Shown in pieces: positions 35,419 to 43,320 of a DNA stretch of 64,000 nt. Every line of letters begins with the position of its first letter. Position 1 is the stretch's first letter. The stretch is from Pseudomonas asgharzadehiana (lineage in GTDB: Bacteria; Pseudomonadota; Gammaproteobacteria; Pseudomonadales; Pseudomonadaceae). The position numbers were made by a program, and so were the translations under genes. The notes under the pieces were generated by a model, which saw only the letters and a program-made list of their open reading frames with translations, was not told where the DNA came from and made no database searches. The DNA lies in contig NZ_CP077079.1 in NCBI RefSeq assembly GCF_019139815.1, forward strand, positions 5,897,001 through 5,961,000, written 5' to 3'.

Positions 35419-36806
35419 GAACGCTCCCGCTCGGCAAACAGTGCCTGTACAAAGGGTTCGGCTTCAAAGGTGCGCAGGTCGTCGATGCCTTCACCGACGC
35501 CGATATAACGAATCGGCAACCCGAACTGTTTGGCCAGGGCAAAGATCACGCCGCCTTTGGCCGTGCCGTCGAGCTTGGTCAACGCCAGGCCGGTCAGTTG
35601 CACCGTCTGGTTGAATTGCTTGGCCTGGCTGATGGCGTTCTGGCCGGTGCCGGCGTCGAGCACCAGCAGCACTTCGTGGGGCGCGTCGGCGTCAAGCTTG
35701 CCGATCACGCGGCGCACTTTCTTCAGCTCTTCCATCAGGTTGTCTTTGGTGTGCAGGCGCCCGGCGGTGTCGGCGATCAGCACGTCGATGTTGCGCGCCT
35801 TGGCGGCTTGCACGGCATCGAAGATCACCGAAGCGGAGTCGGCACCGGTGTGCTGGGCGATCACCGGGATCTTGTTGCGCTCACCCCACACTTGCAACTG
35901 CTCGACGGCAGCGGCGCGGAAGGTGTCGCCGGCGGCCAGCATGACTTTCTTGCCTTCCAGTTGCAGCTTCTTGGCCAATTTGCCGATGGTGGTGGTCTTG
36001 CCGGCGCCGTTGACGCCCACCACCAGGATCACAAACGGTTTTTTCGGGGTGATCACCAGCGGTGCTTCAACAGGCTTGAGCATCGCAGCCAGCTCGGCCT
36101 GCAAGGATTTGTACAGTGCGTCGGCATCGGTCAACTGCTTGCGCGCAACCTTCTGCGTGAGGCTCTGGATGATCACGGCGGTGGCTTCTACACCCACGTC
36201 GGCGGTGAGCAGACGGGTTTCGATGTCTTCCAGCAGTTCGTCATCGATGGTCTTTTTGCCCAGGAACAGGCTGGCCATGCCTTCGCCAATGCTGGCGCTG
36301 GTTTTGCTCAGGCCTTGCTTGAGGCGGGCGAAGAAGCCGGTCTTGCCGGTTTCGGTTGATGTCGCGACGGGCGCAGGCTCGACGACAGCAGGTGCGGCAA
36401 CCAGAGGCGCGGGGACTTCAACGACCGGCGGCGCTTGAACCACGACGTGTTCTACCGGCTCCGGTTCAATCACCGTTGGAATCGGCGGCACCACGTGCTC
36501 GGCCTGCACATCCTCAACCAGAGCGACCGGCTCTTCGGCCACCGGCAACTGCGGCCATGGCGTATGCTCGGGCTCCGGTGCGGCCTCGGCGACCGGCTGC
36601 AACACCGGCTCAGCCATCGGCAACACCACCGGCGCCGGCGCTTCGGCAACCGGTTCGGCATCGATTACGGGTTCAGGGGTCGGTTCAGCTTGAACCTGCG
36701 GCTGTTCGACGACGGTTTCCTGCGGCTTTTTGCGCAGCCATCCGAACAGGCCTTTCTTCTCGCCAGCCGCAGCTGGGGTCTTCTTGTCGTCGTTGGAACC
36801 AAACAT
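35415..36806 (-). CDS. ftsY: Signal recognition particle receptor FtsY
   Basis: A 463-residue SRP-GTPase that docks ribosome-SRP complexes at the membrane. The N-terminal acidic A domain (about 35-165) is rich in Glu, Pro, Val and Ala with repeated PEP/VEP stretches. The N domain starts near 170 (GFFARLKQGLSKTSASIGEG). The G domain has G1 VGVNGAGKTTTIGKLAKKLQ, G3 LIADTAGRLHTKDNLMEEL and G4 LTKLDGTAKGG. The start is the ATG at 36806 (MFGSNDDKK); an in-frame extension to 36839 is not family-like. Confidence 0.96.
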   Translation of the reverse strand: MFGSNDDKKTPAAAGEKKGLFGWLRKKPQETVVEQPQVQAEPTPEPVIDAEPVAEAPAPVVLPMAEPVLQPVAEAAPEPEHTPWPQLPVAEEPVALVEDVQAEHVVPPIPTVIEPEPVEHVVVQAPPVVEVPAPLVAAPAVVEPAPVATSTETGKTGFFARLKQGLSKTSASIGEGMASLFLGKKTIDDELLEDIETRLLTADVGVEATAVIIQSLTQKVARKQLTDADALYKSLQAELAAMLKPVEAPLVITPKKPFVILVVGVNGAGKTTTIGKLAKKLQLEGKKVMLAAGDTFRAAAVEQLQVWGERNKIPVIAQHTGADSASVIFDAVQAAKARNIDVLIADTAGRLHTKDNLMEELKKVRRVIGKLDADAPHEVLLVLDAGTGQNAISQAKQFNQTVQLTGLALTKLDGTAKGGVIFALAKQFGLPIRYIGVGEGIDDLRTFEAEPFVQALFAERERS

Positions 36807-37038
36807 GGAGACGGCTATCTCAAGGTAGCGACGCGCCAAGGGGCGCGTCGGTAAATAAAATACGATGCGTAACAGACTGTTTTTTAGCCAGCTCGTTCAT
36901 GCGCAACATTTTGTAAGGCCTAAATAGAGCCTTAACAAGACAGCCGCAGTGGCCGTCCTTAAGTCGGACCAGTATCCTAGCACCTCCTCGCCCGCCGACG
37001 CTAAGACCAAGCGGGCAGCCCAACAGGTTTAAAAACGA

Positions 37039-38394
37039 ATGAATGCTCTAGCCCGCCGCGCCGCAGGCCTGCTGCTCAGCACAGTTTGTCTGCCCCTTTC
37101 AGCTTTGGCCGCCGACCCACAACCCACCCATGAATTCACGCTGGACAACGGCCTCAAGGTCGTCGTCCGCGAAGATCATCGCGCCCCGGTGGTGGTTTCC
37201 CAGGTTTGGTACAAAGTCGGTTCGAGCTACGAAACCCCGGGCCAGACCGGCTTGTCCCACGCCCTGGAGCACATGATGTTCAAGGGCAGCGCCAAAGTCG
37301 GCCCCGGCGAAGCTTCGCTGATCCTGCGTGACCTGGGCGCTGAAGAAAACGCGTTCACCAGCGACGACTACACCGCCTACTACCAGGTATTGGCCCGTGA
37401 TCGCCTGGGCGTGGCCTTTGAACTCGAAGCCGACCGCATGGCCAGCCTGCGCCTGCCGGCCGACGAGTTCAGCCGCGAAATCGAGGTTATTAAAGAAGAG
37501 CGCCGCCTGCGCACCGACGATAACCCGATGTCCAAGGCCTTTGAGCGCTTCAAGGCCATGGCTTTCCCGGCCAGCGGTTACCACACGCCGACCATCGGCT
37601 GGATGGCCGACCTGGACCGCATGAAAGTCGAAGAGCTGCGCCACTGGTATCAGTCCTGGTATGTGCCGAACAACGCCACCCTGGTGGTGGTCGGCGACGT
37701 GACCCCGGACGAAGTAAAAAGCCTGGCCCAGCGCTACTTCGGCCCGATCCCCAAGCGTGACGTTCCTCCGGCCAAGATCCCGATGGAGCTGGCCGAACCC
37801 GGCGAACGCCTGCTGACCCTGCATGTGCAGACCCAACTGCCCAGTGTGATCCTGGGTTTCAACGTGCCCGGCCTGGCCACTGCCGAAGACAAGCGCTCGG
37901 TGCAGGCCCTGCGCCTGATTTCAGCCCTGTTGGACGGCGGCTACAGCGCGCGCATCTCCGAACAGCTGGAACGCGGTGAAGAGTTGGTCTCCGCCGCTTC
38001 CACCAACTACGACGCCTACACCCGTGGCGACACGGTGTTCATGCTGACGGCCACCCCCAATCAACAAAAGAAAAAAACCGTCGCCCAAGCCGAAGCCGGC
38101 CTGTGGCGCCTGCTGGAAGAGTTGAAGGCCAAGCCGCCGACCGCCGAAGAACTGGAGCGTATCCGCGCCCAGGTCATTGCCGGCCTGGTGTACCAGCGCG
38201 ATTCGATCACCAGCCAGGCCACGGCCATCGGCTCCCTGGAAACCGTTGGCCTGTCCTGGAAGCTGATGGATTCTGAGTTGGCCGACCTGCAAAGCGTGAC
38301 CCCGGAAGATATCCAGAAGGCCGCACGCACCTATTTCACCCGCGAACGTCTGAGCGTCGCCCATGTTCTGCCTGAGGAGACCGCTCATGAGTGA
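37039..38394 (+). CDS. M16 family zinc peptidase (catalytic subunit)
   Basis: A 451-residue periplasmic insulinase-type peptidase. A signal peptide (RRAAGLLLSTVCLPLSALAA, cleavage about residue 25) precedes the inverted zinc motif H74-x-x-E77-H78 in LSHALEHMMFKGS; a downstream Glu lies in the EENAFTSDDYTAYYQVL region. The C-terminal M16 repeat (about 190-430) lacks its own HxxEH, as usual. It overlaps by eight bases the next gene, a second M16 protein without the metal site; such pairs are known to form heterodimers with one catalytic partner. It is divergent from ftsY. Confidence 0.92.
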   Translation: MNALARRAAGLLLSTVCLPLSALAADPQPTHEFTLDNGLKVVVREDHRAPVVVSQVWYKVGSSYETPGQTGLSHALEHMMFKGSAKVGPGEASLILRDLGAEENAFTSDDYTAYYQVLARDRLGVAFELEADRMASLRLPADEFSREIEVIKEERRLRTDDNPMSKAFERFKAMAFPASGYHTPTIGWMADLDRMKVEELRHWYQSWYVPNNATLVVVGDVTPDEVKSLAQRYFGPIPKRDVPPAKIPMELAEPGERLLTLHVQTQLPSVILGFNVPGLATAEDKRSVQALRLISALLDGGYSARISEQLERGEELVSAASTNYDAYTRGDTVFMLTATPNQQKKKTVAQAEAGLWRLLEELKAKPPTAEELERIRAQVIAGLVYQRDSITSQATAIGSLETVGLSWKLMDSELADLQSVTPEDIQKAARTYFTRERLSVAHVLPEETAHE

Positions 38395-39877
38395 TCGCAA
38401 AAGCAGCCGCCTGATCCTGCCCGGCCTGATCGCCGTTACATTGATCGCCGCCAGCGCCGTGTATCTCCTGCGCCCCAGCGAGTCGGTCGCCAGCCAGGCC
38501 CTGGACAAGGCGCAATCAGCCGAAAAACTGCAATCGCTGGCAGAGCTGGACGGCAAGGCGCCGACCAACCGCAAGCTCGACGTGCAAACCTGGACCACCG
38601 CCGAAGGCGCCAAGGTGCTGTTCGTCGAAGCCCATGAGCTGCCGATGTTCGACGTGCGCATCCTGTTCGCCGCTGGCAGCAGCCAGGACGGCGATGTGCC
38701 GGGCCTGGCATTGATGACCAACGCCATGCTCAACGAAGGCGTGCCGGGCAAGGATGTCAGCCAGATCGCCAGTGGCTTCGAGGGCCTGGGTGCCGACTTC
38801 GGCAATGGCGCTTACCGCGATATGGCGCTGGTGTCCCTGCGCAGCCTAAGCGCGAGCGACAAGCGCGAAGCCGCCCTGGCGCTGTTTGACCAGGTGCTCG
38901 GCCAGCCGACCTTCCCCGCCGACTCCCTGGCGCGCATCAAAAACCAGATCCTCGCCGGCTTCGAATACCAAAAGCAAAACCCCGGCAAACTGGCGAGCCT
39001 GGAGCTGTTCAAGCGCTTGTATGGCGACCATCCTTACGCGCACCCGAGCGAAGGCACGCCTGAAAGCGTGCCGAAGATTACCCAGGCGCAGCTGCACGCG
39101 TTCCATGCCAAGGCGTACGCCGCCGGCAATGCGGTGATTGCAGTGGTGGGCGACCTGACCCGCGCCGAAGCCGAGGCCATGACGGCCAAGGTCTCCGCGT
39201 CGCTGCCCAAAGGCCCGGCCCTGGCGAAAATCGCCCAGCCGACCGAACCCAAGGCAGGCCTGAGCCGTATCGAATTCCCGTCCAAGCAGACCCACCTACT
39301 GTTCGCCCAGTTGGGCATCGACCGCGCCGACCCGGACTACGCAGCCTTGTCCCTGGGCAACCAGATCCTTGGCGGCGGTGGCTTTGGCACCCGCTTGATG
39401 AGCGAGGTGCGCGAGAAGCGCGGCCTGACCTACGGCGTGTACTCAAGTTTCTCGCCGATGCAGGTGCGCGGCCCGTTCATGATCAACCTGCAAACCCGCG
39501 CCGAAATGAGTGGCGGCACCCTGCGCCTGGTCGAGGAGGTGCTGGCCGATTACCTCAAGACCGGCCCGACGCAGAAAGAACTGGATGACGCCAAGCGCGA
39601 GCTGGCCGGCAGTTTCCCGCTGTCGACCGCGAGCAACGCCGATATCGTCGGCCAGTTGGGCGTCATGGGTTTCTACAACCTGCCGCTGAGCTATCTGGAA
39701 GATTTCATGAAACAATCCCAGGCCCTGACCGTAGAGCAGGTCAAGGCTGCCTTGAACAAACACTTGAGCGCCGACAAGATGGTCATCGTGACCGCCGGCC
39801 CGACGATTGCGCAAAAGCCACTACCGCCCCCCACTGACAAACCCGCCGAGCAGCCGCTCGGGGTTCCGGAGCATTAA
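38387..39877 (+). CDS. M16 family protein, non-catalytic partner
   Basis: A 496-residue M16-fold protein with a membrane anchor or uncleaved signal (LILPGLIAVTLIAASAVYLL, about 9-28). At the position of the zinc motif it reads LALMTNAMLNEGV, so His and His are missing and it cannot bind zinc in the standard way. It keeps the C-terminal substrate-positioning Arg/Tyr pair in EKRGLTYGVYSSF, typical of the non-catalytic half. The start is the ATG at 38387 inside the end of the previous gene (ATGAGTGA overlap). It probably forms a heterodimer with the upstream peptidase. Confidence 0.9.
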   Translation: MSDRKSSRLILPGLIAVTLIAASAVYLLRPSESVASQALDKAQSAEKLQSLAELDGKAPTNRKLDVQTWTTAEGAKVLFVEAHELPMFDVRILFAAGSSQDGDVPGLALMTNAMLNEGVPGKDVSQIASGFEGLGADFGNGAYRDMALVSLRSLSASDKREAALALFDQVLGQPTFPADSLARIKNQILAGFEYQKQNPGKLASLELFKRLYGDHPYAHPSEGTPESVPKITQAQLHAFHAKAYAAGNAVIAVVGDLTRAEAEAMTAKVSASLPKGPALAKIAQPTEPKAGLSRIEFPSKQTHLLFAQLGIDRADPDYAALSLGNQILGGGGFGTRLMSEVREKRGLTYGVYSSFSPMQVRGPFMINLQTRAEMSGGTLRLVEEVLADYLKTGPTQKELDDAKRELAGSFPLSTASNADIVGQLGVMGFYNLPLSYLEDFMKQSQALTVEQVKAALNKHLSADKMVIVTAGPTIAQKPLPPPTDKPAEQPLGVPEH

Positions 39878-40494
39878 TGGCCAGTTCATCTCGCCCGAAA
39901 AAACCTGTCCACAACGTACACAACGGTGTGGGCCAACTGCGCATCATTGGCGGTGAATGGGGCAGCCGCAAGCTGAGCTTCCCTGACGTCGTGGGCTTGC
40001 GCCCCACGCCGGATCGCGTGCGTGAAACCCTGTTCAACTGGCTCGCACCATATATCGCGGGCGCCAAGGTGCTGGACCCGTTTGCCGGCAGTGGCGCGCT
40101 GTTCCTGGAAGCGCTGTCCCGTGGTGCGGCGCAGGCCCAGGCGCTGGATGCGAGCAATGTGGCGGTGTCCAGCCTCAAGGAACACCTGGGCACCTTGCGT
40201 TGCACCAACGGCCAGGTGCAAACCGCCGACGCGCTGCGCTACCTGGAAACCCAGGCGGCCAGCGAATACGACGTGGTGTTCCTCGACCCACCGTTCAACC
40301 AGAACCTGTTGCCTACCGTGTGCACGCTGCTGGAAGAGCGCCAATGGCTGGCGCCGGATGCGTGGGTCTACACCGAAAGCGAGACCGCGCCGTCCAGCCT
40401 GGGCTTGCCGGGTGCGTGGCGCCTGCATCGGGAGCAGAAGTCCGGGCGGGTGTATTACGCGCTGTGGCATCGTTTGGTCGAGAGTGCCGAATAA
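39877..40494 (+). CDS. rsmD: 16S rRNA (guanine(966)-N(2))-methyltransferase
   Basis: A 205-residue SAM-dependent methyltransferase acting on G966 of 16S rRNA in the assembled small subunit. It shows IIGGEWGSRKLSFPDVVGLR, TPDRVRETLFNWLAP, the SAM motif VLDPFAGSGALFLEALSRGA and the catalytic DPPF in VVFLDPPFNQNLLP. The start overlaps the stop of the M16 gene (TAATG). The length is typical. Confidence 0.96.
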   Translation: MASSSRPKKPVHNVHNGVGQLRIIGGEWGSRKLSFPDVVGLRPTPDRVRETLFNWLAPYIAGAKVLDPFAGSGALFLEALSRGAAQAQALDASNVAVSSLKEHLGTLRCTNGQVQTADALRYLETQAASEYDVVFLDPPFNQNLLPTVCTLLEERQWLAPDAWVYTESETAPSSLGLPGAWRLHREQKSGRVYYALWHRLVESAE

Positions 40495-40530
40495 AGGCCA
40501 GCGAGCGGGCTGTCAGGCAAGCCGGCTGTC

Positions 40531-40554
40531 GTGGCGAGCTTGCTCGCCCGCCAC
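40531..40554. repeat. REP-related hairpin at a ribosome site
   Basis: GTGGCGAG...CTCGCCCGCCAC folds into a hairpin with one bulged base. It ends directly before AAAGAG, the ribosome site of the next gene (ATG at 40567). The core GCGAGCTTGCTCGC is a common Pseudomonas repeat unit. Confidence 0.65.
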
Positions 40555-40566
40555 AAAGAGATGTTC

Positions 40567-41559
40567 ATGAACCCGTCTGACCACTTCAAACCCGCCTTCG
40601 GCCTCGGCAACCCCCACCTGCAAACCCTGTGGGGGCCGCTGTGGCGTCCCTCCACCCCTATCGAGCGTCAACGCGAACGCCTGTGGCTGGACGATGGCGA
40701 CTTTCTCGACCTCGACTGGCATGGCCCCCATGACGTGCAAGCGCCGTTGGTGCTGGTGCTGCATGGGTTGACCGGTTCATCCAACTCGCCCTACGTGGCC
40801 GGCCTGCAAAAAGTCCTCGGTGCTCAAGGCTGGGCCAGCGTGGCGCTGAACTGGCGTGGCTGCTCCGGCGAGCCGAACCTATTGGCCCGCAGCTATCACT
40901 CGGGTGCCAGCGAAGACTTGGCGGCAACGATTGCCCATCTGCGCGCCAAGCGGCCGTTGGCACCGTTGTATGCCGTGGGTTATTCCCTGGGCGGTAATGT
41001 GCTGCTCAAGCATTTGGGCGAAACCGGCGAAACGTCCGGGCTGCAAGGCGCTGCGGCGGTGTCGGTACCGTTTCGCCTGGACCAGTGCGCAGACCGCATC
41101 GGGCTGGGCTTTTCGCGGGTGTATCAGAAGCACTTCATGCGCGAGATGCTGGCGTATATCCGCGTCAAGCAGCACCAGTTTCTACAGGATGGCCGGGAAG
41201 AAGGCCTGAAAACCCTGGGCGCCCTGGGCTCACTGGAGAAGATGCGCACGTTCTGGGATTTCGATGGCCGGGTGACCGCGCCGCTGCACGGCTTTTTGAG
41301 TGCCGAGGACTATTACCGCCAGGCGTCGAGCCGCTATTACCTGGGCGCCATCCGTACGCCGACGCTGATTATCCAGGCGGCGGATGATCCGTTCGTGTTT
41401 GCGCACAGCCTGCCGCAAGCCAGCGAACTGTCGGCGTGCACCGAGTTTGAACTGACGGCCAAAGGTGGGCACGTGGGCTTCGTCGATGGCTCACTGAAAC
41501 GCCCCGGCTACTACCTTGAGCGGCGCATTCCCCAATGGCTTAGGGCACAACACGGTTAA
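40567..41559 (+). CDS. YheT-like alpha/beta hydrolase
   Basis: A 330-residue predicted esterase of the YheT group. The oxyanion and lipase-like signatures are LVLHGLTGSSNSPYVAGLQ and the nucleophile elbow GYSLGGNVLLKHLGE (S140). The C-terminal catalytic Asp and His are in TLIIQAADDPFVF and ELTAKGGHVGFVD. The N-terminal FGLGNPHLQTLWGPLWRP is the family hallmark. Physiological substrate is unknown. I chose the ATG at 40567 by spacing from AAAGAG; an ATG at 40561 is possible. Confidence 0.9.
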   Translation: MNPSDHFKPAFGLGNPHLQTLWGPLWRPSTPIERQRERLWLDDGDFLDLDWHGPHDVQAPLVLVLHGLTGSSNSPYVAGLQKVLGAQGWASVALNWRGCSGEPNLLARSYHSGASEDLAATIAHLRAKRPLAPLYAVGYSLGGNVLLKHLGETGETSGLQGAAAVSVPFRLDQCADRIGLGFSRVYQKHFMREMLAYIRVKQHQFLQDGREEGLKTLGALGSLEKMRTFWDFDGRVTAPLHGFLSAEDYYRQASSRYYLGAIRTPTLIIQAADDPFVFAHSLPQASELSACTEFELTAKGGHVGFVDGSLKRPGYYLERRIPQWLRAQHG

Positions 41560-41561
41560 AC

Positions 41562-41590
41562 ATGTGGAAGGGGCTTGCCCTCCCACATTT
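41562..41590. repeat. Short REP-like hairpin (degenerate)
   Basis: ATGTGGAAGGGGCTTG and CCCTCCCACAT form an imperfect hairpin. It lies between the convergent hydrolase and sulfurtransferase genes. Confidence 0.7.
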
Positions 41591-41615
41591 GGATTGGGTT
41601 TACACGGCTGAAAAC

Positions 41616-42470
41616 TCAGTCGCCCGTAGCAATTGCCCGCGCCGGATCAGTAATCCACTCACTCCACGACCCCGCATATAACTTGCCCAACGGGTATCCC
41701 GCCAGGCTCAGGGCAAACAGGTTATGGCAGGCCGTCACCCCGGAACCGCAATACGCCACCAGGTCCTCTGGCGAGCGCCCCTGCAATTGCGCGGCAAAGC
41801 GCTGCTTGAGGTGCTCGGCCGGCAGAAAGCGGCCATCACTGCCGAGGTTTTCGTTGAACGCCGCGCATTGCGCACCGGGGATATGCCCGGCAATCGGATC
41901 GATGGGCTCCACTTCGCCGCGAAAACGCGCGGGTGCGCGCGCGTCGATCAAAGTCAGGCCCGGCTGGCCCAGGCGTTTTTGCAGGTGCTCGGCGTCCAGC
42001 AGCAGGTGATTGTCCGGCTTGCCGACAAAGCTTCCCGTCGCGATTACCGGCGCGTCCAGGCTCAATGGGAAACCAGCGCTGTGCCAGGCCTTGAGGCCAC
42101 CGTCCAGAATAAACACGCCATCGCGCTTGCCCAGCCAGGCCAGCAGCCACCACGCGCGGGCGGCATAAGCGCCGGGGCCGTCGTCGTACAGCACCACATC
42201 GGTGTCGGCGCTGATACCCCAGGCCCGTAGTTGCTCGGCGAATGTGTTCGCGTCCGGCAGAGGGTGACGGCCGGTCACGCCCTTGGTCACCGGCCCGCTG
42301 AGATGGCGATCCAGGTCGGCATAATGCGCGCCTTCGATATGCCCTTCGGCGTAGCTGCAATGACCGTAATCCGGATCTTCCAGGGCAAAGCGGCAATCAA
42401 GAATCACCAAGGCACCGCACTCGCGGCGTTCGGCCAATTGCTGGGGGCTGATCAGTTGGGCAAGCGGCAT
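41616..42470 (-). CDS. 3-mercaptopyruvate-type sulfurtransferase
   Basis: A 284-residue protein with two rhodanese domains (about 1-125 and 150-280). The N-terminal domain has VILDCRFALEDPDYG and IEGAHYADLDRHLSG without active Cys. The C-terminal catalytic loop is YCGSGVTACHN with C241; the CG-S/T-GVT form is typical of mercaptopyruvate sulfurtransferases rather than thiosulfate sulfurtransferases. It is cytoplasmic, with no signal peptide. It sits 32 bases downstream of the TetR gene on the same strand and may be read through from it. Confidence 0.88.
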   Translation of the reverse strand: MPLAQLISPQQLAERRECGALVILDCRFALEDPDYGHCSYAEGHIEGAHYADLDRHLSGPVTKGVTGRHPLPDANTFAEQLRAWGISADTDVVLYDDGPGAYAARAWWLLAWLGKRDGVFILDGGLKAWHSAGFPLSLDAPVIATGSFVGKPDNHLLLDAEHLQKRLGQPGLTLIDARAPARFRGEVEPIDPIAGHIPGAQCAAFNENLGSDGRFLPAEHLKQRFAAQLQGRSPEDLVAYCGSGVTACHNLFALSLAGYPLGKLYAGSWSEWITDPARAIATGD

Positions 42471-42502
42471 GACGAACTCCTACGAATGCATGTGGGAAAG
42501 CG

Positions 42503-43174
42503 CTACTTCACTTCTTCCAGTGCCTGGTTCAACGGCACGTAAAACTCTTTGAACAGTGCATCCACCGCCTCTTTGGCCTGGGGCGTGACAAAACCCGCCT
42601 CCAACACCAACACCTGGTACACCCCGCGCTTGATGGCTTCGGCACTCAGGTGCGCGGAGTTTTCATTGGTAGTGCACAAAAACCGCACCCAGGAGGTGAG
42701 GATAATCCAGGCATTGAGGGTCAGGGCTTCGGTTTGCACGGGGTTCATATTGAGGATGCCGGCATCGACAAACCCTCGGTAAATGGCGCCCCCCTGGGTC
42801 AGGCAACGTTGGGAAAACCGCCTGTAGCCGGTGGCCAGTTCAGGGTCGCTTTCCAGCAAGTGTTCAAGATCGCGATGTAAAAAACGGTAGCGCCACATAC
42901 CGGCCAGTACGGCCTGCAAGTAAAAGCGCTTGTCTTCCACGACCATACCGCGCCCCTGGGGCGGGCGTAGGAAACTGTCCACCAGCGCTTCGTATTCACG
43001 GAACAGCACGGCGATAATCGCCTGCTTGTTGGGGAAGTGGTAGTACAGGTTGCCCGGGGAAATTTCCATATGGGCGGCGATATGGTTGGTGCTGACACTG
43101 CGCTCGCCCTGCTGGTTAAAAAGCTCCAGGCTGGTTTGCACAATGCGTTCGCTGGTCTTTACTCGTGGTGCCAT
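42503..43174 (-). CDS. laoR: TetR-family regulator of alcohol oxidation genes (LaoR-like)
   Basis: A 223-residue TetR regulator. The N-terminal HTH is TSERIVQTSLELFNQQGERS with VSTNHIAAHMEISPGNLYYH and the closing FPNKQAIIAVLFREYE (residues about 5-60); the rest is a helical ligand-binding domain. It is divergent from an aldehyde dehydrogenase-Tat protein-GMC oxidoreductase set, the arrangement described as laoR/laoC-laoB-laoA for long-chain alcohol oxidation in P. aeruginosa. A 7-6-7 palindrome in the shared promoter region is its likely operator. The symbol rests on synteny. Confidence 0.8.
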   Translation of the reverse strand: MAPRVKTSERIVQTSLELFNQQGERSVSTNHIAAHMEISPGNLYYHFPNKQAIIAVLFREYEALVDSFLRPPQGRGMVVEDKRFYLQAVLAGMWRYRFLHRDLEHLLESDPELATGYRRFSQRCLTQGGAIYRGFVDAGILNMNPVQTEALTLNAWIILTSWVRFLCTTNENSAHLSAEAIKRGVYQVLVLEAGFVTPQAKEAVDALFKEFYVPLNQALEEVK

Positions 43175-43258
43175 AGGGGAATCAGCTTCTATACACGGGA
43201 TAGAGCATCTTACGGCCTATCCTTGCCAGGATAAATCTGCATGTTGCTGCAATGTTAT

Positions 43259-43287
43259 TTGACAATTTAGAGCAATGACTCTAAAAA
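43259..43287 (+). promoter_or_regulatory. Putative sigma-70 promoter of laoC
   Basis: A consensus -35 TTGACA (43259-43264) is followed after 17 bases by TAAAAA (43282-43287) as -10, 34 bases before the laoC ATG. The intervening spacer is almost wholly occupied by the palindrome listed next. Confidence 0.55.
43266..43285. promoter_or_regulatory. Candidate LaoR operator palindrome
   Basis: TTTAGAG-CAATGA-CTCTAAA is a perfect inverted repeat with 7-base arms and a 6-base spacer. It lies between the -35 and into the -10 of the laoC promoter, so a bound TetR repressor would block RNA polymerase. The TetR gene starts 92 bases away in the opposite direction. Confidence 0.6.
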
Positions 43288-43320
43288 TCCAGGCAGACCA
43301 ATAACAATCGGTGCCGCGCC

